Numbered from the stretch's first letter, positions 12,895 to 27,219 are shown. The stretch: DNA of 64,000 nucleotides from Larus michahellis (GCF_964199755.1 NC_133897.1:163692678-163756677), one strand, 5' to 3'. The notes: generated by a model not told the origin, from the sequence alone. Program-made: numbers and translations.

Positions 12895-15800
12895 TATCTT
12901 AAAAACAAAGACCAACATCAACAACAAGCTACAACAGAGTGTAGTTATTGCACAGTGGGTAAAGATTGTAATAGATGGAAAAACAGGAGGCATACAAGAC
13001 CAACAACAAAAGTGAAAACTGTTTTTTTTAATTGATATACTGCCTTATTTTGTACATTATTCTCTGAAAGGTAGGGCAGGCAATGACTACACATCAAGGG
13101 AAAAAGAGGAGACGAGAAGAGAGGAGAGGAGAGGAGAGGAAAATAACTAGTAACATCCAAGTAGAATATGAGCAGATGTGAAATGCAAGACAAGGCCTAG
13201 CAAAGAGCATACACCCTTCTTTTTAGGCAAAAACTGTGGCATAACTGTCTGCAATTCCTCTGGATGTCGCCAAGCACAGTGTGTCATGTCCAAAGGAACA
13301 GAAATCTGATATTGACAGCAGTAACAGAATAAATACTTTGCCCAGGTATATAGGGTTAAAAAAAAAAAAAAAAGGAAGGAAAAAAGAAAAGTCTGTCCCA
13401 TTTGGGTCTGAGTTTAGCCAACATCATTGGTAGGATTTATCCAGGACTCACCAGTTCCCAACAGGTTGTGAAACATGTGCAAAAAGCTAGTGTGGCCAGC
13501 ACAGCCATGGGGATTCTTGTTGTGGAGAAGTAGGTTCCTCAGATAGGAATGGGTTAGAGCAGTCTCATGTTGATGGAGCCCAAACCGTTCTGTCATGCGA
13601 GGAGTTCCTATCTTGTGGGGCTACCTCAGATCTGTGCTCGGCCATGGATGAAGTGAGATGCCCAGATTAGTGCTACAGGGAAGATTTTTCTGCCTACTGA
13701 ATATCTACAGTGAAGGGAACAGAAGGAGGAGAGGGTGCTGTGCACACACCATGACAGACTGCATCACCCTCCCCAATCCCATGCTAGGAAACAAACCTTT
13801 TCTAGACCAGAGGTAGAAAGAAGACCAACAACCTTCACAAAAATCAACCTTTTTCTAAACCTCCACACACCCATTTGGTAGGACCACCATGGACATGACC
13901 CTGGGAACATCCAGAGAGGCAGGAGCATCCAAAGGAGATTTCAGGATTATCTCCTGAGCCTGCGTGTCTCCTTGAGAGGTGCTGCCTTATATACTGGGGT
14001 GTCTTCCTCATGCAAGGACACTTCTCTAAACCACTGAGTGGTTCAGCCTCTAGAATCAGTCAAACAACCTAACATCACCATCAGGTTTACGAAAAGGAAG
14101 GGAGGCAGAAAGCCACATACAGGGCATCCTCCAAATGTTTCCAGTGCACCAGGACCTCTGCACAACACTAACAGCCATATGCAGGTGGCCTGCACCGTGC
14201 CGAGCATCTCCACACCTCTCTTTTACACAGTGACAACCTAACTCTATCACATTCGAATAAAATCATGTATGAAATCAGAAAGCCCTGGGAAGTCAGGGCA
14301 GAGCACAAAGCAGAAAGAGAGAAAACAGTAATAACTGGTTTAATCCACCCAAGCAACAGGCTGCCAGTTGGCACTGCTGGCATTTAGTGCATTAACTGTC
14401 AGCGCCTGACGGATTAAACGGCGGAGCTCAGTGATATGTTTCTGCTGTAGGAGGCAATTCTACACTGGCGAAGGACATTCAGTCCAAAAGAAAAAAAAAA
14501 CAACCTTGCTCTGTACTCTGCTCTCGGTTTACATTGAAATAACAACAAAGTGGCTTTAGATACACACCAGGGTTGCTGACAACAGAATTCGACCTGACTT
14601 CAGCAAAACTACATTCTGTTAGAGGGGAAGGGATGCTGCCCACAAGGATGGAGAGCTCATTGTGTCTATGTTTGTACAGCTGCTAATGCCAGAGGATTCT
14701 TGATCCATGACCGGGGCTCCTGGGCATTACGAAATACTAATTATAAAATCCATCTATGTGACAACACAAGTGTAAAAACACAAGCTGAAGCACTTCCCAA
14801 TGACTTCCTTACATTTAGGATGAAACACAGACAGTCTGAAACACCAAAGTGTAAGGAACCTGCAAAGGCATCAAAAGTTAAATTTCGGGCAAGCGCTACA
14901 GGGCTTCCAGAAATGCTAGGTGAGATTTGCTGTAATTCAGCAAAATACTTGCTTATACCTTTTTGTGTTGGAATAGTTAGCTAATAATCTGCTCGATAGT
15001 TAATCAAATTAATTGGTTCCTTTTCAAAAGAATTATAGATAAATGTACTCCAACAAAGATTTACTCTGAGTGTGAACATGATGGAGAGCTAGGTGGATGA
15101 GTTTCTCAGTGCCGTGTCTTCTTCCAGCCTCTGGCCCAAACTTCATCCGTATATGTGAGCAAGCATAAATTTGGTAAAACGACCTCTGTAGAAGGTCATT
15201 GCCAGCTGAGAGCACCAGGAGGCATGCACGTTGGGTGGCTATGGAGGGTGCACAAGAAGTTTTGTCAGGATTTTTTAATGGCTTTTTTTGCTGTTGTTGT
15301 TGATGGTGGTTTTTATTTCGTTTTTAATGAAAAACATAATAATTCTAAAAGTTATTTTCTCCCCCATCTGTCCCTCTTTTTCTGAAGAAATGAGGTTAAG
15401 ACACAGTTATTCTCAAGCCTAGGAATTTGATTCTGCTGCGTGTTATACAAGGGAATACTTTCAGCCTTATTTTGCTTTTCTTGTGGAAAAAAGCTGCTTA
15501 GATTCTCGTATCCAGGAAATAGTTTCCTGCAAGCAAGTGAAGTCCTCTCCTACTGTCTCTGTTTCAATCTGCTCTGTCCCCTGTCTTTCTAGCCCCTCTT
15601 TCTTCCTAGTCCAGACTCACGTCTCCTTGTATCTAGGCTCCTTGGATTTTGCTCTCAGCTTTGTTGGCTTTTAAACCCCCACTGTCAGCTTTAGCAAGTA
15701 TCTCTTCTCCTCCGTCATGGTGCCTGCACAAGAAACAACCATGAACACAAATGAGAGGCTTTCAGCTGTCAACACTCATTCTCTGTCAACACCCTCTGCT

Positions 15801-18464
15801 GTCAACACACTTTATCTCCAGTTTACCAGAGGTGGGAGGGATGGGATTCAACTCCAAATTCAAATATCTACATCTAGATATCTACACGTAGTTGTCCAAG
15901 CTCCCATTAAGTCAACAGAGATTTGGTCAATCAGTCAATAAAGCCTAGAGAACAATTCCTCTCTCATCGCTGTTGGGTAGATCTACTCGTCTCTAGGTTT
16001 CTCTGGAGCATGTTGTGCATGTTAACAATTACTTGGATGAACATTCACATAACTAATGTGCATGTTGACACTTGGAAAGACCTTAGGTCTTGTGATAATG
16101 AGGGGTCAATGAAAAGAAGGTCCTCCCTTTTATGGAAGGTGCACGTGCTACCACTGTGCATGGGGGTGCTGTGAGGTGCTGGAGCATCCTAAGAGCGCCC
16201 ATGTCTTGAGAGCTTTTTGCTTCTACCATATTTTCCAGAAGATTTATAAACTTGGATATCTGTGAGCCAGCAGCAAAAGACACATCTCTAACATTAAGGA
16301 TTATCAACAACTGGAATTTCAGCTACTTTGTGCATTAGAGCCTATTGAGGGTGAAAGAAAAAAAAAAAAAAAAAGAAAAAAAGCCTAGAGTCTTTAATTT
16401 CACATGGAAAAAAAATCTTTCTTCAGTTGTCAGTCTTCAGAATGACTGAAATAGTATAACACACAGAGACACATACACACCCTTCAGTCTTAGGCACACA
16501 CCCAGCAGGAAAAAAATTCATCCAGGATAATTAAAGTTTGGCAAAGTTACAAGTAACAGAAATGAGGGCAAGTCTTGCATAATCTTAACCCTATCTGGGT
16601 TTACTAGCTCAGTTTATGACAATAGAATCTTTTCCAACCAACACCATGCAGATCTTTCTCCTCTCTGTTTTCACTGACTTCTCGAGGAGAGAGTCCTATT
16701 CTCTGTTCTCATCTCCTGTTGGTAAAAGCACAAAATTGTTTTTCTTCCCTAAATAAATGAAAAGTCAGTCTTCTCTCAGTTCTGTCAGTGTACTTCCGCT
16801 CATTTCATCTGACCTCCTGTCAGGTTACTCTTGTGTCACCTAGATGACTGCTTCTCAAATCCTTGCCTCTTTCAGAGATTTCCATGTGGTCTTCATTGTC
16901 GTCTTTTCCCCTTGTACTTCCCCACCACCTGTACACACCTAGATTTTTTTCATGCTTTACACTGAAATTATCTTTTTAGGTCAGAGACCACTGTTCTGTT
17001 CTGTGTTTCCACAGCTTTCTAATGCAATCCTGGCACAAGATTCATCTTCTTAATACCAATGCACAGATGAAAGTCATGAAAGACACGTACAGCTAATGGC
17101 TACAAGCAGATCTTAGGAAATGTTTCAGCTAAGACCTTCCACTCAACAAAAAAGTGTTATTTTCCTTATTAACTGCTGGGTCAAAACATAGTTTTCTAAC
17201 CTTTTCAATTAAAATGCAGCAAGACCTGATAATGAATCACTGAATCTCTCTACAGAAACTAATCACCTCTCACAGTGCATCTCTTCCTATTGACATTCCC
17301 CTTGGCTCAGGAGTGACTCACCAGCTGCTGAGCTATGAACTTTGAAATGTTTACTTTCACACTACACAGTTTTGCCTCTGTTGCTAATGAAGAGTGAGGA
17401 CAAGGCAGGGAGACCAGCAGCTCCGTGCCAGGAATGTCTCACCCTCAATCATCACAACAATCTGACAGTTGAAAAAATTCTAAAGTTTTTACACAATACA
17501 TTGAAAACTATTATTAATTAGTCATTTTCAAGACTCTCATAGATGGAAATTACAAATGAAAGAGATGCTACGCTGACCTACCTACAAAGGCTTATAGTCA
17601 AAGTCAAAATCATCAAAGATTTCTACTTTTGTCGTAGTTCTCTGCCCTCCAAGTATGTGTGTGACAGGACCTCCTCTGGGCTTAGCCTCCCAGCAATGAG
17701 TGCTTTATGGTCAGAGACCTCAGCTTTGTAGATAAAAACACAGCTGTTTTGGGCAAAACAGTAGCCGTGATAATTTGTCTCTCCAACAAGTAAAATGAGA
17801 AAAAGCGAGAAAAAGATGCCGGAGGTAAGAATAGTAAGGGCTGTTTGCTTTTGAATGATCTCTGATGGGCTCATGAAAGTATCAAATTAAATGGTTTTTG
17901 AGATGAAACGATAGAAGTGGGGGCACTTCAATATTAAGCCATAAAGAGAAATTTAAAAAATGGTATCTCCTGACTCCAGTGATGCCTTTTGGAGACAACA
18001 ATTTAAGACTGCTTAAATATCCTGAAGGAAGAGACTTCTCCTCTGGTGATCCATACATTTTTTTCAGATTATAAACCTGTTGTAGGCAAAAAAAAAAAAA
18101 AGCTTACATTGTGAAAGCTGACAGATGGCAGATAATTGGGGAGGTGTGTATTTGTGGGAAATGTCTGAACTTCCGAACTCTCAAGCAGAAGCCTGCTACT
18201 TGCTGTCTGCAACAAGTAGAGGGGAGCTGTAAATTTTGGTAACTTCAGGTCCAAACATAAATGAGACATCCTGAATCCTCCAATCAGTGAAAAGACACAA
18301 AAAAGGACCACCAGATAGGAAGCTGATCACTTACTGTACTTCAGTATCTAGACCATTCAGACTGGGAAACCCATGGGCTCTCAGTCTGGAAAGAAGAGAA
18401 GACATATACTTGAAAAGAAGAAGTGATTTTGAGAAGCAGCAGAGGGTCTGGAAAGAAGAATGTG
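12895..18464. other. Unassigned intergenic sequence
   Basis: No gene recognised. It contains a purine (GAGGA) repeat near 13106-13141, an A-rich run at about 13356-13390 and another at about 16358-16385, and three close copies of CTGTCAACAC at about 15769-15808. Open frames are short and lack domains. Confidence 0.4.
13106..13141. repeat. GAGGA purine microsatellite
   Basis: The plus strand is pure purine apart from one C, built of GAGGA and GAGAA units that become regular GAGGA pentamers at the right end. Confidence 0.85.
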
Positions 18465-18530
18465 ACCATCTTGGACTAGATGACTTTTCAAGGACCCTTC
18501 CAACACAACACTTTCTATGATTCTATGATC
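18465..18530 (+). mobile_element. CR1 LINE 3' tail fragment
   Basis: The sequence resembles the terminal CR1 segment (TTGGACTAGATGA, then GGACCCTTCCAAC) and ends with two ATTCTATG-type units. It is about 65 bases long, with no coding part left. Confidence 0.75.
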
Positions 18531-18613
18531 CTGGCTGGAGAAACGTTCCTGAAAGTGGGGGAAGGTCCTGGAGTTAGGAGAGACAAGTCTAGGGGGACAC
18601 CCAGGGACCTCAC

Positions 18614-18666
18614 CTGTGACACACAAGAGTCGTGACTGTGAGCAGCAGCAGAGTGCAGACCGACAT
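18614..18666 (-). other. Candidate signal-peptide coding exon (unproven)
   Basis: An ATG at 18666 (minus) opens a 53-base frame reading MSVCTLLLLTVTTLVCH. It ends at a good splice donor (CAG followed by gtgagg), leaving phase 2. The peptide has a long uncharged hydrophobic core, as secretory leaders do, and first coding exons of small secreted proteins often have this form. The base before the third position upstream of ATG is G, which is acceptable initiation context. I could not find a convincing partner exon at lower coordinates. Chance is a serious alternative, since the core comes largely from a CTG/CTC run. Confidence 0.2.
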
Positions 18667-21154
18667 GACTTTCTTCCCAGATTTCCCAGGCCAGCAGCAA
18701 CCTCCCTGCAGGGAAGGGAAGATGAATCCTGATGAATGCAAACACTGTGTGGCAAAGGGCGTGAGTGAGTCTGAGATAGTCAAGTAGGGTAAATACTCCT
18801 GTCTCCTTGGTTCTTAAATAAACCCCAGTACCCAGATACACTGCAGGTTGTTGTACGCTTTGTCTTGCCCTTAGCACACTCCCACAAGCTTTACATATCT
18901 GCCCTTGAAAAAAATTTCTCCAATTACTAATACGCCTCAATATTCCCATTTTATTTCAACATGAATAAATAGCCCCATGTTTCTCAAAGAAGCAAGCATC
19001 TTAGATAGAGTCAAGGTATGTGCAAGATATACATTTCAAATACTGCCATGATTCTCCTTATTTTCCCTTATCACCTCTCCTCTGAAAGGATCTTGTAATC
19101 CATTTCAGACAGATACAGTCTCCCGTGGGATGTCAGTGACACTCTCTGTGGTTGATTGTTCCATTTCCCTCCTGTATGTACTTTACACTCCCAGTGTGCG
19201 CTTGCCCGGGGTACAAGAGATAAGTCTGCAGGGAATGTGTCCAAGATGTAACCTGACAATTCACATGTAGTAAATGATGGACTGATCTGAATGACAGAAG
19301 ATGCTGGGGCAGCTTAACTTCTTTAGGAAAAGAGGAGCTGATATTCACTGCACTATTAAGGACAGCATGAAAACCCCTGCAGTTCCTGAGTGAGAGACAT
19401 TGAAAGCTCACATTCCTGTTCTTGTCCCAGTTTTGGAAAAGATTTCTTCCACATTGCCTAAGTTTTAGGGATCACTTTTACGTTTTTTTTCCTAACTGTT
19501 TCATTGGCACACAAGTGTAGATTGCTTTGCATCCAAGGAAGTACACAAATTTGTAATGTCATTGTTCTCCAGATCTTTTCCACAATATTTTTGTCATCTG
19601 GGTAGGGTATCCCACAGCGCAGAGTACAGAGATAGCTGCATCTTCAGCAGTGATTATAGTTGACAAGTACCCACAGTTTGAGGTGCAGACTGTTGACTTT
19701 CTGCTTGGGATCAGTTTCCTCATCATTATCATTAAATATATTGAAGCAAAGGGACCCGCAGCTTTTGGGTGCCTTACCTCGATATTTTTTGTCCGTTCAT
19801 TGGCAAACCAAATAATTAAGCTTGACTTTCTAAGGCATTACACAATTTTTTCTTCCTTATTGGACCTTGTGCCTGGTAGCTCTGTTCTTGAGATGACTGT
19901 AACTGCTGCATCCTCTATTGCTTCTCCCAGCAAAAAAGGCCTCACGTACAACCTGCTGCATGGTTATAACTGGCTTAAGCTTGAGTCATGATACCAAAGC
20001 CTACAGAGTGCTCATAAACCTGCACCGTGGAAATATTTGCCAACTATAAATAGAAGACTGTCAACCGAATAAAAGCAATCTTTTTCTGAAAACACTTTGC
20101 AGTGCTCCCAGACAACTTCCGCAGCTGTTACATAAAAAATGGATAGAAACTACCGCTGCTAACCCTAAGGATTTAAAGTTCTTCAATAACTTGCACACAA
20201 TATTATTGACTTTGCTCTTTTTTGTTGTTGTTGTTGTTAGAGAGATCTTGATAAAAACAGTCAGCAGCCAGAAAAATCTATGTGCAATGAGATGCTACTG
20301 TGGGCCAGCATACTGAATCTCATCTAGCCTGAGATTCCTTTGATAGGCGAGTGAGCAGCAGCTAAATCAAGCAGCCTATGTAATATCAGCCTTGTCTCCC
20401 TCTGTCTCTAATTCAGCACATCACTCCTCTCCCTCTGTAAAGACAAGCATCCTCTGACATTTGCTGTGCTGGACTTGTTCTTCACCACATCACCCAGTGA
20501 CTTGTCAAGCCTCGGTCCAGCAAGCAGAGACTGAACAGCAATCCCACCTGTACAATTCAACGTCTTTTCTCCACTTATTCTTTTTTTCAAATCCCTTAGC
20601 ATTAGCCCAGGCAGACAAGTGTGAACGTGAATGCTCAATGACCATAGTCTTGTACTAAGCTGATTTTAATTTCTGGAGGCAAGGGGTGTGCTTATCTTTT
20701 TGATCTATTGAACTAGATACATAATGGCCTAGAATACTTACTGTTGTGATAATTCCAGCCTGGTTCTTAATAACTTCACCATAAAGGCAGCAAAAAGTAC
20801 TTCAGTAGGCATTTTGTTTTCCACATGTGAATGAATGAATGAAGTCTGGGCCAAAGGATTTTATTAGTCACAATACTTTATGTTATATATTCTGTATGTT
20901 ATACTTCTGTTCTGTTAACATGGCATGAAGCAAGCATGTGACTGAAGTAATTACATTTACCGAGCCCTTAGACAGCTCTGAAAGCTGAGGCGGCCATAAT
21001 ATATTCATGCCTTGCTATTTCATGGCATTTTTTATTTTAAAAATTTCTCTACACAAAAATACCGTAGCTCTTGATCCCTGCTGCTGTCTCTAGCACCGAT
21101 ATCTGCATCAACACTATATTATGTACTGAAAACTGCAGAAAATTCGCTCACACC

Positions 21155-21195
21155 GGGGGGGGGAGGGGGGGTGGGGGGGCGGGCAGGGGGGAGGG
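21155..21195 (+). repeat. G-rich tract with quadruplex potential
   Basis: The plus strand has G runs of 9, 7, 7, 3, 6 and 3 separated by one or two bases. This satisfies the usual four-run requirement for an intramolecular G-quadruplex many times over. The surroundings are AT-rich. No gene start is visible beside it. Confidence 0.9.
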
Positions 21196-23885
21196 AAGCA
21201 GCAATAGAGAGGCATAAGCATTCCTGGTCTTGTGAAGTCTCATTTCCATTTTGGACACCATTTTGGACAAGCTATTCATGTACGAAAGTTAGCACGCTCC
21301 AATAGGTGCTACAAAATCCAATCTAAAACTCTGCTGCCCAGGTTAGTAATGGTTTCCCTTGGCCTCATGGAGTACTTTAGTAGTCAAGGAGGCAAGGAAT
21401 GAATGACGAGACCCAAAGTAATCATGAAAAAAAAATACACGCACTTGTGATTTACTCAGTAAATATCGCTCAACAGCAAGTGAGTGGGGGGATTAAAGAG
21501 AAAGCCCGTGTTCTTCATTAATAATGAGAGATGTTATTCTATAGGAAAGATCAGCCTTGGTCATACAAAGTGGCCAGTATCACAGGCTGGCTTCTGGAAT
21601 TACATACTTAACTGCATGAATACAACTCAGCCCCTTAAAGACCTGGATGCTACCCTTGAGAGGCTCCTTCCTGAAAACTGGTCCTGTTCCCCCCGGGCTT
21701 ACCATCGTACCGTGGTTCTGAAACATTGCCTAAAACATTGTATGTGCAGCTTTGCAGTGCTCTCTTAGGACAGTCTCCACTATAGGAGCTTCATCTGATG
21801 GTTTATGGAAAACTGTAAGGACTGTCTTGTGTAGATCTTTCATTGTACTCCAATATAGCGGTGGACCTGCAAAGTTCAGGGCTTAAAGGTCCTGGAAATG
21901 CAATTCACATTCTGTCTTTAAAAAAGGCAGAAATAATGCCGGAAGGCTATATGCAGATATCTGGATATGTATATTGAAATTCTAGAGTAAAATGAACATG
22001 GCAAGAACTGAATCAATGTTCTTGTCATCCATTATTGAAATACCGAATTCTTTCAATAACCAGAATAACCAGTAGAAAATACTCTGTGATGACTTCATAT
22101 ATAGCCAGCACCACTTGCCAATGAACACTGCAGAAAAGATCCACTTATCGGCTGCAGACTATGTGGTGTGTTTATGATGGGACTCCTGTAGAGGTAATTT
22201 CATGTGAAATTTAGAACTGATTCCCAAGTCATACAAAGTGCTGGAGGAAACAAAGCCAGAATGCGAACCTCCAGGACAGGCAGATTTCCACCTGCTTTAA
22301 CAAGCTTCATAGATTTTTCTCTAAAGAACAGATTTGCGCTGATTGTCAGTATGATTTTTGAAGGACTTTAAGGAAGAATTTAAAAACAGGAGTGTATGGG
22401 CTTATGATGTCAAGATGTGTTGTGTTCAATAGTAGGCTTTCTCTTCCTAAGAGATTGTTGAGCAAGAAGTCAAGGTCTCTGAATTCTGACTGCGTATGAA
22501 AGAAATTATTCAGGGAACAATCTGGAAAAGAAGGCAGTATTACTTATCTGCCTCATAGGTTTCTTGCAAATAGAACAGAATATCAAACATTTCCTTTCTA
22601 AATCTCATGCTAAAGGTCAAGTGCAGTAAATTGTGCAGTTGTACAGAAGTGAGTGGAACTAAAGCAGTCTTTACTATAGATCTAGCTTGCACTTTTCATA
22701 CTAGATGATTCTGCATTTATTTTTTTAGTATTACTGGAATGTCCTTTATCCCGCAGACACCTTGTAATTCAGCCCCAAACATGTTTGGTTTTAATTAACA
22801 TCTTTGCTCCAAAACGGTCCTTGTTCTATTTTAATTGAAAAAGATATGACATTTTTTGAGCAAAGAAAAACTGCTGGAGTGGAGGAAAAAAAGAAGAGAT
22901 TCCTTAAACCACAATAAAAAAAACCTTCAGTAAGATCAGTTATGCATGTTTCACATGTTGTTTATGTGTTTTCCTTTCAAAGGCTGTGGTTGAGCAATAA
23001 GAAGGCAGGCCACCTCTTTTCCTTTTACTGGGGATGCAACAGGTAAAAGCATCAAGAAAGGAGAAGCTTGTGCCTTCTTTAGAACAACTAAACGAGCCTG
23101 GAAGAGAAAAACTTTCAAGATGACATGTGGAATGGGCAGAGAAGAAACATGGCCAGGAGGGAAGCTGCAGCATGGGCAGGAGGTAGAAGGTGCCCATATC
23201 TCACAGAAAAATAGGGTGGATGGGGACTGACTATTCAGAGTACTGTGAAGTGAGGCCAGAGAAGACCTCAAAAGAAGGTTGATTCTTTATGAAAGGTGCT
23301 GTAGACCTAGGAAACTCCTTGACAAAGATGGTGTGGGTGCAAGAAGTTTGTGTGGGCTCAAAGCAGGCTGGACTGGTGCTTGGAAGAGAGTTCCGGCATT
23401 ATCCGCTAAGCAGACAGGCTACATCAGGTTAAGGTCTCTCCTGAACCGTAAATACTCAGACATTGGCAAAGCATTAGAGGATAGTATTAAATGTTTTTCC
23501 CTTGTTCTTATTTTTCCTTAGGCTACTTTTTATGGCCCTAATTAGAGAGCGAATACTGCACAGATGGTCCAAGATAACCCTTGATCTGAACCAGCATGGC
23601 TCTTCTTCCGGAGACGGGCAGCCAGGACTAATAAGGGATGAAAAGAAACTACTCCAGAGGGTACCATGTGCAGTATGTTACAATCCCAGAAGCTACTGAA
23701 AAATTACTGGAGAGATAACAAATCTCAAATAAAGGACTGCGCTGTCAGTGCAGAGCTGTGTTTATAAACCAATTTTCATTTGTTCTCTCCCACTCTGAGC
23801 TTTCCTGAGTTTAAAATTATTAGTGCCCTAGTTCCTGTTGCAACACAACCTGGCTTTTGACATTCTAAGCTCTGTTGGGAGTTTT

Positions 23886-23996
23886 AGAATCATAGATCAT
23901 AAAATGGTTCGGATTAGAAGGGACCTTAAAGATCATCTAGTTCCAGCCCCCCTGCCATGGGCAGGGACACCTCCCACCAGACCAGGCTGCTCAGCC
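23886..23996 (-). mobile_element. CR1 LINE 3' end fragment
   Basis: The minus-strand terminus AGAATCATAG is followed by a form of GGTTCGGATTAGAAGGGACC and the conserved CCCCCTGCCATGGGCAGGGA segment. About 110 bases remain, all untranslated. Confidence 0.88.
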
Positions 23997-26900
23997 TGAG
24001 AAGAGGTGGGGGAGAATCACTCTCAGGAAAATGCATAGGCAAATCCATCTAAGCCCCAACCTTCATGCTCAGGGTGGATACAACAGTCCAGTGCTACAAG
24101 AATGGTACTTCCAGGCACCATCTCCAGCAGGTTAAACCCTCTGGATTTTTTCCAAATGTGTAGTCAGGAGAACCCAACTAGTTCAGCCATATTCACTGAC
24201 CAGAGGATCACCGGCATAGACGGCCATATACAGAAATGGCCAGTGAGCACCATGGTGTGCGATTAATGCCACCAGATCACCTCCAAAACTTTGTTTGGCT
24301 TCACTGTTTGAAGACTTGTTTTAGACCTCTCTGGCTGCAGATTCAAGCAAAGGGCAGGGATCCATGGCTGAGATGGTTGACTTCTCGGTGGTAGAGCTTG
24401 CCACAGCCTGGCGCTGTAGTTCCCTGTTCCCTGCGGTTCCCCAGCTGCGGGGTCGGGGTCAAGCCAGGACCTGCTTGTTAGGAGATGCCTGCAGAAGACT
24501 GCTGACAAGTATTTTTAAAACATATATAGGCAATTCTACCCAGGGAGCAGTTTGTACCTCAGAGCATCCTGTTAAAGGAAACATCCATCAGCTTGAGCAA
24601 GCTGGGTCTGCATGGAATCCCTCTAGAGAAGGGCTTTGCTCCAGGGTCCCTCTGGTCTTTGTTTCTTCTCCAAGAACCACCAAGGCTGGCAATGGACAGC
24701 ACTACTGTTGCATGGGGGTGTCCTCGGTGGGAATTGGTTTGAAACCGATTGCTTAAGGAGCTCTTTGCAATCAGTGGCAGAAACTAATGACTGCAATCCT
24801 TCCTGGAGATAGAAGGGAACCAGTCTTTGTGGACTCCTGAGTGATCCTGCAGCTCGACAGCTCCAGGTCTGTTAACTTTATAACCTATCCCCTCTTTTTA
24901 TCCAGGGGATTAGATAAAAAAATCTTCAGTCTTTTCTGCGACAATGTCTATATTTTGACAACGTATAATACAGGCAGTATACACAGAAAGAAAAAGAAAA
25001 TAAGATGCAGATTTGTTGATATTGTTTGCAATAAGAAAAGTTACAGGCAAACTTTTGATTCTTCTGAAATAAAACACTATTCCTATTTAAATTTATTTGG
25101 GTGGGGATGCAAGGGAAAACTTTTGCAACTAAAAAGCACATTTCATTTCGAAAATTAATTGTAAAATATCCTATGTGCTATACTCTAAAGAGGAAGATCA
25201 TTTTGGCCTAAGCTCTTTCTACCAGTCTGAAATACAAGCCATTTCCAGTGACCATCTACCTAGTTCAAATAAAGCATATGCTGGTTTTGCTATATAATAT
25301 CAGTCCATTGTTATCCTCTCTTTCTGAAGAAACATCTGAAGGCCTATCACGAACACAATGATATCCATGAGAGTCTGTAAAGTGCTTTGAATATTAAAAC
25401 AGGGTGAGGAACTGGGATCGTACAAGGCATCTGCCTAATGGCTCTGCTAAATGAAGATGCATAATCCACATGCACATATACCCATTGCATCATATAACTT
25501 CTTTCATTTTCTTTACATTCAGTCAGATCATGAAAAGTTTTCTAGGAAACAAAAAAGTATCCCAGTGTATATGACTGTGCAGAATGTGTCAGAACTGTGC
25601 AGAACTGGTGTAAGCCTGTACAGTACAAACAACAGTACAAAAAGCTAAAGAAAAATAACACTTCAAACAGAAAGAGCCTGGATATACAGAGCATCAATTT
25701 AACATGTTCCCAACAAGCAACACCATCTAATAAGCAAAGAGACAACTAAAAGCACGGAAGTGGAAGGAAAAAGCAAGATCATGAAGTCTAGCTTCTTGGA
25801 AGGGCAGGTAGCCTTTGGATAGACATTGGCTCAAAAGGGGTCTACAGAGAAGCTCTGCCTCTCAGTCCCATACACCACAGGCCGTGCAACTCTTCCCAGT
25901 CCCACCAAACACTAGAAGAGGGAATCAAGGGCATGACCAAAGCACTTGAACCTCACAGCTGCAAAAAAATTAGGAACAGGGGTTATTAGTGCTCTATGAA
26001 GAAATCACAGTTATTCAGTCTGGATAAGGCCTGCCTTACACCTGAAAAGGAAACTTTGCAAATAGTCACGATACACAGAAACATGCTGTTATTGCTGTGT
26101 GGATGTTTAGAAATAGCTAACGTGCAACAGTATTTTATGTGTGAAAATTATGCAGAAGCAAACAGTCTGGCAGATATTTAGCCTGTGTAAGCTAACTTTC
26201 TTTTGCTATTCTTTCTGTGAACGTACAGAACCAATGAAAGGGGCCAACCTCCTAACAGCTAGTGGTAGAGAACAAAAAGGAATCCTTCTTTCATCTACAT
26301 CAAAAGAAGATGTCTGATCTGATCTGAAACACCCTTTTTACAAGTCGAAGGGTGCAGACATCCTCTAGTTGACATAGCTGCCCAGGGAACACACACAGAC
26401 GCACACTGTGAGCTACTGAAGCTAGTTATTGCGGGATCAAAACTGTCAGTTCCCTGCTGCCAGCTTAGAAATTGCATGCTACTCAGGCCCATTCTGAGTC
26501 TATGAAATAGGATTAAGGACAGCTATTTGAAAATAGGACACAGGAAGAAAAGACAAGGAGAGCTCCCAGCTAACAAGACAGGACCAGAATGGGTTAGATA
26601 CCCCAAGACGTGTGCCATTTCCCCCGCCCAGTGACTGCCTTTTCCCTGGACCATGACCAGGCTGAAGTCCTCTGCACAGCAACCAAATAGGGAAATGGAA
26701 GTTAATATTTTCCCACAGGTTTCTGAGCTGCATTTCCCAAACTGCAAGAGGAGCTGTAGCCCTCCGCTACCACCATGGGACCACCCAGATAACATCAGGC
26801 CTGGCCATGACATGGTACAGATCTTACCAAATCCTTCCAGCCTGGTTGTGCTTGTGTTCTAATGAGCTCTACTGGAGTCCTGGTCCCCAGCCAGCCCTGA

Positions 26901-27219
26901 ATCTTTCTCCTGAGCCTGAAGCAGCAAGTGGCTGTTGCATTAAAGATAACTGTTTCACACAGCACTAGGCCTGCAGAAGGCAAAAAAGTCTTGGAATATA
27001 TATATTCTATAAGGATATATAAGGAATATATATACTCTAAGCTAAAAAGCATATTTTTTTTCTTTTTTTGTTGTTTTTGTTGGGGGAGAGGGATGGGAAA
27101 TGAGCCTCACCTGCCTTCAAGCCTTGCAAAAAATCTGGAACAAACTCACATTTCATAAGCACCTGGAAGATAACAACTCACAGCAGCCAGCTGCTTCATG
27201 TAGCAGGAAGGACAAGTGG
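23997..27219. other. Unassigned intergenic sequence
   Basis: No gene recognised. An AT dinucleotide-rich patch at about 26995-27045 contains repeated AATATATA-type motifs. Other open frames lack domains. Confidence 0.4.

Larger units (their letters stand above)
18531..23885. other. Largely unassigned intergenic sequence
   Basis: No complete gene recognised. It holds a candidate signal-peptide exon on the minus strand (18614-18666) and a strongly G-rich tract (21155-21195), both listed separately. A (TTG)n run lies near 20222-20238 and a short (GAAT)n run near 20831-20845. Confidence 0.4.

Noticed and set aside
17623-17874. Minus frame of 83 codons with a hydrophobic stretch and two cysteines, considered as a partner exon for 18614-18666
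   Set aside because: Joining in the required phase from either available acceptor loses the cysteine frame and soon meets a stop.
18381-18949. Overlapping minus frames of 124 and 144 codons
   Set aside because: They run through a CR1 tail and have no domain. The shorter signal-peptide-like reading in the third frame was kept only as a candidate.
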